Shown piece by piece: positions 25,127-38,375 of a DNA stretch of 64,000 nucleotides. The stretch's first letter is position 1; every line of letters starts with the position of its first letter. The stretch comes from Sambucus nigra (Eukaryota > Streptophyta > Magnoliopsida > Dipsacales > Adoxaceae). Both the position numbers and the translations under genes were made by a program. The notes beneath the pieces were generated by a model, which saw nothing but the letters and a program-made list of their open reading frames with translations, was not told the origin of the DNA and ran no database searches. The DNA lies in assembly GCA_949130495.1 (NCBI GenBank), contig OX422221.1:156109241-156173240 (forward strand), written 5' to 3'.

Positions 25127-26110
25127 TGTTTGTAAGTCGTTCACACGACTTTATGTAGTTCGTTTGAACGAAATGGACATGTCATTAGAAATATCATCAA
25201 ACAAAGTTTCTTTATTCCCAAATTAAAGTTCCTTTAAAGTTTGTTCGAAGTCAATTCGAGTGAGATATTCGTTCGAATGAGATTGGTTGTTTTGGTTTGA
25301 ATGAGATATTCATTTTCGTTCGAATAAACTCATGTTTTCGTTCGAACGAGCTCTCAAAATTTGTGTCTCCTCAAAAAATGTTTTTTCTATATAAAAGGGT
25401 CATGAAATCATTTTTAGTAAGATTTTTGGCAAAAATAAGGTTCCTATAAAATTCCAAAAGATCTCCAAACCCAACTTTTGCCCATATTGTTTAAGATCCA
25501 AGTTTTAATTCATATATGATTTGGAATCTTTGTTTAGGACCCATTGTTTAATACTCTTCACATCTGAGTATTTATTATGTGCAGTGATATCCGTATTTGT
25601 TGTTAATTACACATAATTAATTCCTTGGTGTAGTATTGCAGTGAAGAAGTGGTGGACTCTATGCTCAAAATCCGTAGACGGTTGTTGACCTTTATCGGTG
25701 GATACCGAGGTGTGTACTCACACGTTGTGGCTACTAGGTGGGTGGGCTCCTATATGTCACTGTATGGAGGTTGAGAAACGAAGAACGTTAAGGCTTGCGG
25801 GGGCATCAAGTCTGTATTATAAGTCTATGTCAGGTCCTATCTAATTCCATACATAGTGAAGTTGCATGGCTGGGCCATTCGAGATTTTTCCCATTATAGA
25901 TTTTCCTCGTACATCATCGCATTGTGTGGTTGATTTTATTTTATTTTCTATCACCTGAATTCACATTTTAAGATAAATCTAAAATTATTTAATCAAAAGT
26001 AATTATTTTTCGGTGCTAAGTTTATTTGTGTAAGTTAATTGTATAATTAATTTGAATTGAAAAATTAAAATTTAGGGATTTTTTCTTAGACCATCCATAT
26101 TAAATCAGCA
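25127..26110 (+). repeat. Diverged LTR-like block next to LTR3
   Basis: This stretch has the same order of landmarks as the array LTRs: a cluster of GTTCGAACGA-type motifs (25140-25345), a GTGGACTC-type block and a GAGATTTTTCCC...CCTCGTACATC R/U5 block near 25880-25920, then a U5-like tail. It lacks a recognisable TG start and is clearly more diverged. It looks like a related LTR subfamily joined to LTR3. Confidence 0.6.
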
Positions 26111-26450
26111 TATAGGAATCTCAACTTTGTTTATTGATTATGGTTATAAATCAATAATCTTGATCAGATCACACACATTTGCAAATTAGGTATAGGGTTT
26201 ATTCACAACTTAGTAGGTAATTGAACTTTTAAGAGCTCGACCCTAATTAATTGACATCAAGTAGGGTATATCTTGCCTTGTGTGTATGCATGATATAAAT
26301 TACATGATTAATTATATTTTTTACTATTAAAATCATCTGCATACGTTTTCAAATTCTGATTAAAGGTTTAAAATCTCATTTGTGCATGTTTTAAAAAATT
26401 AGGATGTTAGTTTTTATAATTTGTGCATAATTGGATAGAATTGAAAAGGT

Positions 26451-26528
<78 letters not shown>

Positions 26529-29500
26529 AAAGAGGAGGGACTTTTTGTCTTCCCCAAATGATGGGATCGAAAGTTCGTGAATTTGGTCTTTATCAACTAG
26601 AGACTCAGATTACATTTTAAGATTTGCATCTAATGATTAAATATTCAGAGACGTGTCCTAAGCTACTCTACCTTTAGTTTAGCCAAGCCATACCTCGAGC
26701 CTTCCCCCACACTCTCTGGGCACGCGACAACCATGGTACTATACACGTCTTCTTTTTCACCATCTTCTCTCATTTACTTGGTTAAACGCACCATCTTCAC
26801 CATCTTCTTTCTCTTTTCTATTTTGGATTTTAGATGAAGATCCCCTTTGGCAGACTACCGATTTTAGTTCTTAAATTTAACCCCTTAATGATTGCGGATG
26901 AGGAATCTACATGAGTGCGGATCTTCATTTAGCTGTTGAGGTACCCCTTAATTTCACGTTCTTATCTCAGATTTGTCTTTTCCTCTCTCTCTAACCCTCA
27001 TAACCTAAACTACTTGAGGTACCTTATCACGTTCTTATCTCAGATTTGTTATTTTTTATTTTTTATTTATTTACTTTTTTTTTGCAAGTGTGCCCAAATG
27101 GAGATTGAAAGAGACTTGGATAACAACATGAAATTGGTGATAGAGAAGGTGATGAAAATAGTGGGTCAGTGATAGCTTGGGTTGGTGATGATAAATATCT
27201 TTGTTTGGCTACTAAATATCTATATTTTTTTTTCATAAATCTCTTCAGAAATCAGGAATAAAAAAATACCATCTATCTGTATTACCATCTATTCAAAAAT
27301 AAAAAATTTCCATTTGTACAACCTCTTTCGAAATCATATTGGATAACCTTTTATCTTTGTTTTTTCAAAGGTTACAAGTATTATTTTATCAAGGCATTTG
27401 GAGCTCAATATAATAAACTGAGACTTTGGGTTCTGTCATTCAATTCAAGGGTGTCGGAGAAGGTGATGCAAATAGTGGTTCAATGATAGCTGGTTTTAGG
27501 AGTTAGTTTTGTAGGATAGACTGATTGAGGATTGGTATTTTTCATCTATCTCTAGGTTTATAGGTACTCGGAGGCGGCGTTAACATGTTTTAGTTCAGAT
27601 CCGGGTTGTATTTTGATTTTTACAAACCTTCTCCAATATTTGAGGTACTGTTGATACTCTATATCTTTTTGGTTATGGTTTCCAAAGATTAGTTCAGATC
27701 TGGCGTTATGCTTTTTATTCAACATGGTATTGTAGGTAGGGGCGTATGATTTCTGAGTATATTTGTTGTTTTAGGTTCCTGTTATTTATTTATTTTTTTC
27801 AAAAATGAGTTTTATTTTTTTTACTCCATGGTCCTATACGGGCGTTTAATATTGAGTAGCTGAATTTTTACTCAATATGGTACTGTACGGGCACAGTAAA
27901 ATGATTTTTTACTGAACATCATAATTTTTTTGCCTTATATTATAGATTTGAGTTTGTGTTGAATGTAATTGTTTAAACAGTTTCATAGTATTAGTAGGCA
28001 TCACTACCAGCTCTAAGAGAACACAAATTAATTCGGAGGTATTGGATTTTCTATTTCTTTATTTTAATATTATTATGCGTGTGTTGGGACTTTTATTTTA
28101 GCTTATATTGTGATTTATTTCATGTTTGAAAGTGATGTGAATATATGATTTCTTTTTGTTTGTAGTTTTTTTAATGTAGTTTTGAGCTTTTAATTTATGC
28201 GATGATAATATATATTGGGCTTTTACTTTAAAAATGATCGAAGTTTTATTTTCTATTTTTTTCTAAAGTGAAATTTTATTGTTGTTGCCAAAAAAAAGTT
28301 ACTTTGATTCATAAAACCATAGGCTTGCTAAAGGCCATACTTGGTGTGGGGCCCAAGGCAAGTGGGTAAAGCCAGATGACCGAATAGAAGAACTGCCCAG
28401 AGTAGTTGGCATGTAATAGAAAAAGTTAGTATTCAAACAATTTTTTGTATTAAAAAATTAGTTTTTTTATTTTTTTAAAAAAAATTATTTATAAAAAATA
28501 GTTTTTTATTTTTTTGAAAAAAGTTAAAACATTTTTTTTAATTTTAAAATAATTAATAATGTTAACAACTCTTTTTTGTATTAAAAAGTTTTTATTTTTT
28601 GAACACAATATTTTACCAAAAGTTAAGAACTATTTTAAAAAACTGCTTCTAACCTTTTTAAATGTTATAAGAAATAAAGAAATTGTCTAAACTGTTTTAT
28701 TAGTTAGAAAAAAAAGTTTGAATAGTTTTATAAAAAAAATAAAAATTTAAAGAAATATAAACAATGTTTTTTACATAAATAAATTGTTTTAAACTACTAA
28801 AAATTATTTTTAACTATTTTAATTGGAGGTGAGTTCACTTTATTAATTTTACTTGTAAGTTTGTTATTACATGAAATCAATAATCCAAATAATTGGTTTC
28901 TCGAGATGGAGAATATGAAACAGAGAAAAGATAACCTCCAAAAAGGTAAGTTCGTGGCGCTAGGTAATTAAGAGGAGGAAAAAAAGTTGTTTAAGTTTTC
29001 AAACTCAAATAGCCAAAAATGACGTAACTTCTCAATTACCTAAGGAACATAAGGACTGGTCGCACTGCTCGAGGTAGCTGTAAGACCTTAGGTCATCACC
29101 TTCCACACTCAGTCTCTTAACAACAGTTTCATTCATATCATGAATACAGGATAATGAGTACCAAGTACCATTTTTTTAGCAGAGAATATTTCTCTAACAA
29201 CCTTGAAATTTACATCAGTACATTTTCCACTTTCGAATAATTGGCCAAAATGTTGACCCCGGTTAGATGATGGTACTGCAATGGATTAAATCTTAGGGCC
29301 TTTAGTGTGGCGTTTAAAACACCAACACAACAAATCATTTTTTAAAAACCCATTTTACATTCCCCACTTACTTCCTCTATATTTAAGAGTGTAAGGGTAT
29401 ACTTTATTTGCAGAATAAACATTATATTGAATGGATGGCTTTATAAATCAGGGAATGAGTTAACATATATAGAATTTTGGTCCATTTTTTATTTTTGGGT

Positions 29501-30058
29501 ATTGTTCGAAATTTAGGTAAGAATATATATTTTGATAGTTGAAATGTAGATATGGAAATTTATGCTTATGGTTTGAGATTTAAAGTATAGAAACTGTAAT
29601 AGTAAAGCATCTTTAAATGGTATGATGTTTGAATTTTAATGCTACCGTATTTCTTTCCCATTGAATGGTTAACTATTTAGCAGGCCCATGTTTTTTCTGG
29701 CAGCACAACAATTAAGAACCATCAGGTCATTGTTTTTCTAGCAGTGCAACACTGTTGGGTAGAACTTATGGCAAAGTGCGGGCAGTAATATATCTAAGAA
29801 TGTATTCTTTACTTGAGATATGACCCGTAATAAATTTATAACATATAATCTACAAAAACTTTTACCCCAAAATAATTTTTCTTACTTACCAAGCTTGATG
29901 GATCTTAGGATATTAATGATTGAAACAGTTCAAAACAAATTCTACCCGTTAACTATATTATTTTATTGGTTTATTGCCGATATAATCTAAAATTATTGAG
30001 TATCTTATTTATCCAGACCTAATCACTATTACTAAATGTTTGGAACGTTTTTACAACG
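26111..30058. other. Intergenic AT-rich DNA, no gene recognised
   Basis: Contains a (CT)n-(AT)n microsatellite and several 60-90-codon ORFs with no family motif. The ORF at 26936-27172 overlaps a short direct repeat (CACGTTCTTATCTCAGATTTG near 26956 and 27029). The segment 28440-28800 is nearly pure A/T. The right end (to 30084) is a Helitron-type terminus, so part of this stretch may be Helitron body, but I cannot place its 5' end. Confidence 0.6.
26453..26525. repeat. (CT)n-(AT)n compound microsatellite
   Basis: About 15 CT units followed by about 21 TA units. ORFs on both strands here are read-through. Confidence 0.98.
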
Positions 30059-30083
30059 GTGCCATCGGCACGGGTACACCCTA

Positions 30084-30084
<1 letters not shown>
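30059..30084 (+). mobile_element. Helitron-type 3' terminus, plus strand
   Basis: Hairpin GTGCC-ATC-GGCAC (30059-30071), nine spacer bases, then CTAG (30081-30084) followed by T. This is the Helitron 3'-end pattern: a short stem-loop about 10 nt before CTRR, inserted before T. The same stem, spacer style and CTAG occur on the minus strand at 31977-32003. The matching 5' TC end was not found. Confidence 0.65.

Positions 30085-30086
<2 letters not shown>

Positions 30087-30172
<86 letters not shown>
30087..30172. repeat. (AT)n microsatellite
   Basis: About 43 AT units immediately downstream of the Helitron-type CTAG end. Confidence 0.98.
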
Positions 30173-30175
<3 letters not shown>

Positions 30176-30214
30176 CCCTTTATAATTTTTTGTTGTACTT
30201 GTTATGTATGTCAA

Positions 30215-31610
30215 ACCTGTCTTTTTTTATAAGTAAGTGATTCATTAAAACAACTCCGCCTAAGGGGGCGGAATCCTATATACAAGGAGTATCCATAAAG
30301 AAAGTTATGGGGATGAACCCACAAGCATATAACCTATCACCTGAAATGCCTCAAAAAACACAAAAAATATAGACAACGACGAATCATGCCTTTTCCTCTT
30401 CCAAGTGAGGAGCGAGCTCAAGAAATTGTATCGAATACAAGAAGGATCAAGTCCAACCACCTCAAAGCATCTCCGATTTTTCTTCTACTGGACAATCCAA
30501 AAGATACAATGAGGGACCATCTTCCACATTATCCTCAGTCCCATCCATCCCCTACAACACCTCCATGCCGCCATAATCTCACTCACCAAACTAAGCATAA
30601 CCCACTCGATCTGGCATAACGATAAGAGCATATCCCATACACCCCTGGTCACCTAACAATGTAGAAGAATATGATTGATCGACTCCTCCTCATTATTACA
30701 CAACCAACATCTACTAGCCATCCTCCTCCCTATTTTTTGTAGGCCCTCAATCATCAAAATAGCCTTCCTGAAAGCGATCCACACAAAGAAACTAACCTTA
30801 GGAGGTGCTTTACTTTTCCATACATATTTCCATGCGAAAGAAGGAATCCCACTACCCCTTAACATAGTATAGCATTAATTAATCTAGAACTGACCACCCT
30901 TAGAGCTTGCTCTTCTCAAACCATCATCCCCACCCATCGGGACAGATGCCAAGTGCATCCAATCAAATAATAGCTCTGCCTCCTCCGCCTCCTAGTCATG
31001 TAGCCCCTACTAAACTTTGTATCCAACACCACACACTCCCATACACTCCACCTATGATCCTCCACCAACCCCACCCCATCCCTACTAATCCGAAACATCC
31101 TCAGGAAAAGAACCTCCAACGACCCATTATTTCTCCACTTATCCCTCCAAAATCTGACCCTATTCCTTCTATCGAGCTGGTAGGAAGTGAGTCACAATAA
31201 ATTCTCCCATCCCTTCGATATGCTCCTCCACATCCCCACCCCATGAGAATAACGCCCCACTATAGGGCCCCACCGGAAAGGGCAGCTCCACTCCAGTCTA
31301 TCAGCACTTTTCTCTATAGTCTACCACCTGCTCTATTAAATCGCTAAAATAGCTTTTCAAGTACAGCTTTATTAGAATGGTCTAACCACCTCAACCTCAC
31401 CCCTCCCTCCCTCAACGTCTTCAAGACCTAATCCCAACTCATCAAACAATACTCAAACTTATCCTCATAACCTCACCATGGGAAATCCTCATCATCTTCT
31501 CCAGTCTCTTGACAACATAGCCCAATAAAGTAAGGATATGCATCAAATAAGTCGGGAGACTTTATAAAATGCTTTTGATCAACGTTATCCTCCCCCCCTT
31601 AGATAGGTAG
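30215..31610 (-). pseudogene. LINE (L1-type) 3' relic with reverse-transcriptase zinc-binding domain
   Basis: On the minus strand, 30865-30653 encodes the plant LINE zinc-binding domain that follows reverse transcriptase (zf-RVT type). It has WKSKAPPKVSFFVW, then CWLCNNEEESINHILLHC with the C-x2-C...H-x4-H/C pattern. Upstream sequence (to about 31600) reads as further broken LINE coding sequence. Downstream, 30215-30260 ends in the tail motif AATGAATCACTTACTTATA and an A-rich end, as LINEs do. It is truncated at its 5' side and interrupted by stops. It cannot retrotranspose. Confidence 0.8.
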
Positions 31611-31620
31611 CTATATTTTC

Positions 31621-31976
<356 letters not shown>

Positions 31977-32003
31977 CTAGGGTATGCCCGTGCCTGAAGG
32001 CAC
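31977..32003 (-). mobile_element. Helitron-type 3' terminus, minus strand
   Basis: Read on the minus strand: hairpin GTGCCT-TC-AGGCAC, nine bases, then CTAG followed by T. It mirrors the plus-strand terminus at 30059-30084, so two related Helitron-type ends point at each other across 1.9 kb. Confidence 0.65.
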
Positions 32004-33526
32004 AAAAAAAAATTCAAAGTATCAATCGCGGTCAAGTCATAAAAGTTTTGTTTTATAATGTCAATCGTGATCCTTTTTCTAAAGGCGCGACAAATACTTC
32101 CAAATTATTAAACTGACTTTTTTTTTGTAAAACTATGATAAAAAAATTACAATATTTTAGAAATTTTGGACAAATTTTTCTTTGTTTATAGGACTATCCA
32201 CCTATTTTTAGGATAAAAAAATAACCCAACAACACTATAAAAAGTTCACCCGAGACATCATGTAAACAAAATCATCGATTAAAAATTAATTATGAAAAAT
32301 GCCGTATACATTATTTGTTTATAAAAATTCCTTGAATTCCCATGCCAATGGCAAGGTACTGCAATATGACCCACAAATCATAAGAAGTAACCATAAATAT
32401 CTAATTTTAGCACCACATGCGTAAAGTACATGTTTTGTTTGACCTTACATATGGTTGCAATAAAACTGTTGTGTCACACATTTCATTGATTAAAGTACTC
32501 CAGTAATACTTGATTGACGAACTTATTGCAGAAATAATAAAATCTAACATATTGAAAACTCAATTAACAAATAAGAATAAAAATACAATAAATGAAAATC
32601 ATGAAATGAAGAAGAAACAAATTCTACAATATTTATTCATTCGAGTTCCAATCCATTGAATAGGGATATATTCAATTCACAAATCCTAGTTATCTTACTT
32701 TCAAGGTGCATACTATAGTTACCACCTTCCAACATGAAATTGAGACGCATAATATAAAGCCCCAATAAAAAATTGCAACACTTCCATGTCACAATAGTCA
32801 TTTCTCCTGCCAAGTAGATCCCATTATGTAATAGAAAAGTTCATAACTCAAGTTATAAATGGCAACATTTTGCATTATTTTCATAGTTCTTGCAAGTTTA
32901 ACAATTCTAGTAGATTGATCCACACAACAACTTAATCCCAAATTTATAGAACACATTGTTTCAAATCCATAATTTTCGTCTCCATTGTGCCTATATACCC
33001 TACGCAACAGCTAATTGATGAAATATAATGAACATAGCTTGAATAACAACTCGAGCTAACTACATTTAACAATAAAAATGAATTTTCAAAATCATTCAAT
33101 GATTTTCCCTTCATCCGATGCTCTTCGTAATGTCATAGTCATGACAACATCAAGCCAGCAACTGAAACTACATCAGAGAACAAATAAGTAAGAACATAAA
33201 ACTACAACATATTATATATTCTTCTATTGTGTGTGATTCAGAACTTGAACTCACCGAAACAACAAAGGTTTCATACTCAGTCAATCCATTCAAAATTGCA
33301 TCAATATGATCATTAGTGGAAATCAGGTGACCAAATAAGCCAAAAGATCAACATTATTTTTAATTTTCAAACGATAATCGTTGATAGGCAAGGGACCTTT
33401 CTTGGTGTTTTGTAATTGTGTTTAAATTGAGAGAGCTTCACCTAAGTCTGTGCTGTAAAATATTGATCAAGAGTTAAACTTTCCAGCACCTTCATCTGAA
33501 TCGGACATGAAATCTTTCTAGCAGCT

Positions 33527-33853
33527 TCAAGAGTTAAACTTTCCAGCAGCTTCATCCGAGTCGGTGGTGCAGAATATTGTTCTGGTGTTCTGTAATTGTG
33601 GTTGAACTGAGAAGCTGATCTTGTTGCTCCGAGTCCAGAAACTCAAAGTTAATCTTCCAGCAGCTTTATTTGAATCGGACATGAATCTTTGAGGAACAAA
33701 TATCGATTCATTAAGAAAGTGATGTTTACGTCCTCGAATAGCTATTGAAACATCTTGTTTACACAGTAGATAATTATGATTATCAAACTTTATTGATATT
33801 GAACGATTAAAATAAATTGGAGTGAATTCTATCGAAGAGGACAAAGTCTCCAT
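33527..33853 (-). pseudogene. Copia-type gag N-terminal relic with upstream primer-binding-like motif
   Basis: The 108-residue minus-strand ORF begins METLSSS and contains ISIKFDNHNYLLCKQDVSIA, the arrangement seen at the N-terminus of copia gag (a LxxxNYLLWK-like motif about 25 residues from Met). On the minus strand, TGGTATCAGAACC (33893-33881) lies about 30 bp upstream of the ATG, as a primer-binding site would. Downstream, a GAAGCTGCTGGAAAG block is repeated three times and no protease or RT follows. This is a fragment, perhaps captured. Confidence 0.5.
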
Positions 33854-36800
33854 TATTGAGATTTAAGAATTTTGCATTAGGGTTCTGATACCATCTTAAG
33901 AAACTAAAGAAGATGAAATTAAGTCTATGAAATAATGATTTTCATATACTAAAACATATTATAGCTCTGATAAGAAAAAGTTAAAGAAGGAAAAATCTAG
34001 TGTTCATATTTTAAAACCAAAGATAGAAAATCAGTAATATATGGGTGTGTAATTCTTTCAATCGTCTCAAATGAATACACGTGTTATAGAGAGTAGAGAC
34101 CATTACCGTTCAGATTATACTCACTTGAAGCATGTGACCAAATGGACCTCACACCATGACCTATGAGGAGAAAGTAGGCGGGTCCTTAAACCGATCACGC
34201 TTGCATTAACAAAACCAATCAAATGGTGCGATGAGTTAAAATGCATATACCAAAACCATAGTATTGGGAGAAAGAGAAAATGTAAATGAAACCTATATCC
34301 ATAAATATCATAGACTTAAAATCATCATTGACCTCTTATTGTGTTGTCGTTGAAGTAGAAACTCCACCTATTGGTACCTGTTGCTTCTGGAATTGCTTTG
34401 CTAATACTATGGTCTGCATTTAATAGAGGAGCATAGGTGAGGGTTTGAAACCATGAAAATATTATGAAATCACTGGAAATTCCATAAAGTCAGTAGAATG
34501 TTTCGTCATATATTTAAAATATATAAGCAAATCAATTACAAACATGTAAAGTTAAATTCTCATACATAATTCATCAAAGATAGTAGGTCACTTCAATCAA
34601 ATCAATGACAAAATTAAATCCCCGTCCATTTAAATCATATGAATACGGACAATGCCTTGTCATACATTACACTACATATTAATGTGTATTTGGTGAACTA
34701 TTTAATCTCGAATTCTTGTTGACAGAATCTATTACTGTCAAAACAATGCCTTATTCACACTTTCACCATGTGAGAGACTTCGCTAACTATTAATAAATTC
34801 AAGTACATTATGAGAGAATTATGAGAAAATTAAAATTTGTATATGGTATATATGGAGGTGAAAATATAGATGAAATTGAATATGAAACTCCATAATACTT
34901 ACTTCACCAAAATTACATCAGCATCAACAATAGTAAAACAGTAACATAGTCACATCTGTTGGAGGTTATGCATCCCGCACTCTATTATTATCTAAATGTT
35001 ACAGGTTTAGACCCAAATATGTTATTAATTGTTCCAATTATGTAATCTAATGATGAATGTATAGTTAAATGAGACAACAAAAGGCCATAATCAATGATTA
35101 TTAATAAAATGAGAAACTTTTGGTATCCTAATCCTTCTAAGTGGCTTGATGCACCTGTATCGCGCTCAAGCTCAGACTGCAACATTCTCAACTCACTTGA
35201 TCTCTGGTCATAGTTCTCAAGCCTAATACTTTTCGTGTTGCCTCCCTCATATGCTGTAACTTGATTTTACACCATGCACATCTCGACGAACTGGTCACAT
35301 AGGAATATTAATGATATTTAGCTAGAGATATGGTAGTAAAAAAAATCCACGCATTCATTATAATGTGGTAATAAAAATTTAAGAAATGAATACGAAGTCT
35401 CTCACTTATTGAAAGTATGAACAAAATAATTTATAAAGGAAAAAAAATCCCATAAATACACATAACCTTAAACCCCTACATCATAAAACTCTTCTTTGTC
35501 ACTCAAACTCTTCCATGCCATGTTCTTTATCATATATGAATATTCATTTTCTTTAGATGGCTCTTCATATATTGTGGCTGGAGTTGAAACCAATGCCCCA
35601 CTAGATTTTATAATCCTTTTGGGATCCGCAGTGGTGAGCAAGTCTAAGCCAGGTGAAATTTTTTGGAGAAGTTGAAGAGCCCAAAAAGAATAATATTTGA
35701 TAAATGAAAAGAAAAATCCCATATATACACATAACCTTAAACCCTTTCATCATAAAAATCTTCTTTGTCACTCAAATTACTAACAGTGTAATATAAATAT
35801 AAAGATGCACTAATAATCAAAGGGGAAAGTTAAAGTTTCAGAATGGGGAAAATTAAAACTCCAATTGCAAACTAAAGGAAGATAACTCAAACTTCACCTC
35901 AAAATCACTTATATTTTAATTCATGTCAATGTGAATATCCTATATAGAACTGCGACATTTTAGGAATACAGAGGTTTCACTCCCTTTCTTAGATCTCATT
36001 CCAACACATAGAGAGATTTACCGGTCGATTTGGATTGGAGAGGTTTTATTTTGGGTTTCATGAGATTGGGAATACTCCGACAAAGGGATTCGATGTTGAT
36101 AGGTTGGGAAATGATGTTGGATTGGTTGGGTAGAAACTTCTATAGTGATGAAGAAAGTGGCTAGTAGATACTTTGTTCATGATGAAGACATTGGCGAAAA
36201 AACCATGAGTCCATGTATGCCGAATCCTGTTGGGATTGTTCAAACAGTTCAAATAAGTGTGTGACAGTCAAATGTATGCCTAATCCCGTCGGGATGTTAG
36301 GTATGCCTAATTGTTGATCTCAAACTACCCCGCATTCCTGTTCAGTTAATCTCAAAGTAAACCACATTAGCAATTTTATCCTAAACTCTTGCTTAATGTA
36401 AACGTCACATTCGAGACAATGAATGATCTTTACATGATACTTGAAATTCTAATCCAAACAACCTTTTAATCCATCATTGTTCATCATAGTGCTACAAACA
36501 TAGACCAACTTATAAGTCTCTATAAATAAATATTATTTACTTCTCAGTGCTTCTATTGAACGAATAATATTGTATATAGAATATGGAAAATAAATAAACA
36601 TTATTGAGTTTACTTTGATCTAAAATCAACAACAATAACTAAAAAGTGAAATTAGGATACTGTGAAAGCTAAACAACCAATATGAACATATTTGAAATGA
36701 TGGAATCAGTAAAGATGTGTATAAAGATAAAACGAAATGTGATATTAAAACCGCCAAATTTGAAATCGAAACCATACAAATGTGAAATTAAAATTCTTCT

Positions 36801-37184
36801 AAGGACGACAAAAACCATACAATTGCTTTAATCAAGTCCTTTTAACAATGCACCTAAAACAGTTTAATCAACATACGGTTTCACCATCAATAATTTTCCA
36901 TTTCACATAATATGGGATATTGTAAATTTCATTAGGCATTTAACTTACCTTTGTAGTCCAACATTTGGTTTCGAGATTGTGGATCGCATCAATTAATCCG
37001 GTGTAGTTCCAGTTCTTAATGACATTGTAGGGCCCATCGTCGCATTGTCGACACATCTTATGCAGTAAACTGACAAGTGAGGTTTTAAAATATATTAGAA
37101 AAATTGAGGTTTGGCAAATAATTATTCCAATTGAATTAGTTGAAGTACCCTCCCACCGGCTTGTCTACCCATAGTAATTTTCCA

Positions 37185-38375
37185 ACTTAACCTGAATTGC
37201 TCGAGCGTGACTTAAAACCAACACCCTCATACACGTTTATTACAATATGAAAAAGAACACCCTTGAAAAGATATATCTACTCACACACCTATCTTTTATA
37301 GATGAGGTCCCATATTAGAGTTTATCTAATAATGACAACTCACAACACATTAAATCAGCAGAAACTAAGTATGATACATAACAGAAAAATATAGATGTAC
37401 ATGTAGCTCTAGATATATATGTATCCACTTTGGAAGAACACATGTATGAACCAAATATATATTAAAATCTATGTACATTCAATTTCATATATACATTTAT
37501 ATATCATGCATGTTATTTCTTCCTAATTTCATATGTTCAAAATGACGTATAATACTCTAGTTTTCAACATTCAAATTTTGTGAAATAGGCCATTACCATT
37601 TGTTAAATGTACATTCGTTTGAGCATTTTGTCGAACACCTTCCATGGAGCTGGTTATAAACACCCAAAATTGTCATAAACACCTGCAAAAGAAAACGCTC
37701 AAAATATGTGAAACGATAACTGCAAATTCTTTAAATAGAAAAATAAGAAAAATAATCATCACACACACCTACACAAATACTTAACCTTAATTGCTTGAGC
37801 ATGACTTAAAACCAGCACCCTCATACACGTTTATTACAATATGAAAAAGAACACCCTTAAAAGATATATCTACTCACACACCTCTCTTTTATAGATGAGG
37901 TCCCATATTTGAGTTTATCTATTAATGACAACTCACAACACATTAAATCAGCAGAAACTGTGTTTGATACACAACAAAAAATTATAGATGTACATGTAGC
38001 TCTAGCTACATCTGTATGCAATTTGGAAGAACACATGTATGAACCAAATAGACATTAAAATCCATGAACATTCAATTTCAGATATACATTCATATATCAT
38101 GAATGATATTTATTCCTAATTTCAGATGTTCAAGATAAGGTATAATACTCGAGTTTTCAACATTCAAATTTTGTGAAATAGGTCTTTACCATTTGTTAAA
38201 TGTACATTCGTTTGAGCATTTTGTCGAACACCTACCATGGAGCTCGTCATAAACACCCAAAATGGTCACAAACACCTACAAAAGAAAACACTCAAAATAT
38301 GTGAAATGGTAACTGCAAATTCTTTATACAGAAAAAATAAGAAAAATAATCATCACACACATCTACACAAATATA
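37185..38375. repeat. 594-bp direct tandem duplication
   Basis: 37185-37779 and 37780-38375 are two adjacent copies, easily aligned through TACACGTTTATTACAATATG at 37230 and 37824 (offset 594). They differ by scattered substitutions and small indels, so the duplication is not recent. No ORF is conserved between the copies. Confidence 0.9.

Noticed and set aside
26936..27172. ORF ending in EIERDLDNNMKLVIEKVMKI as a small gene
   Set aside because: No family match I recognise, crosses a T-rich low-complexity stretch, and has no promoter, splice or poly(A) context.
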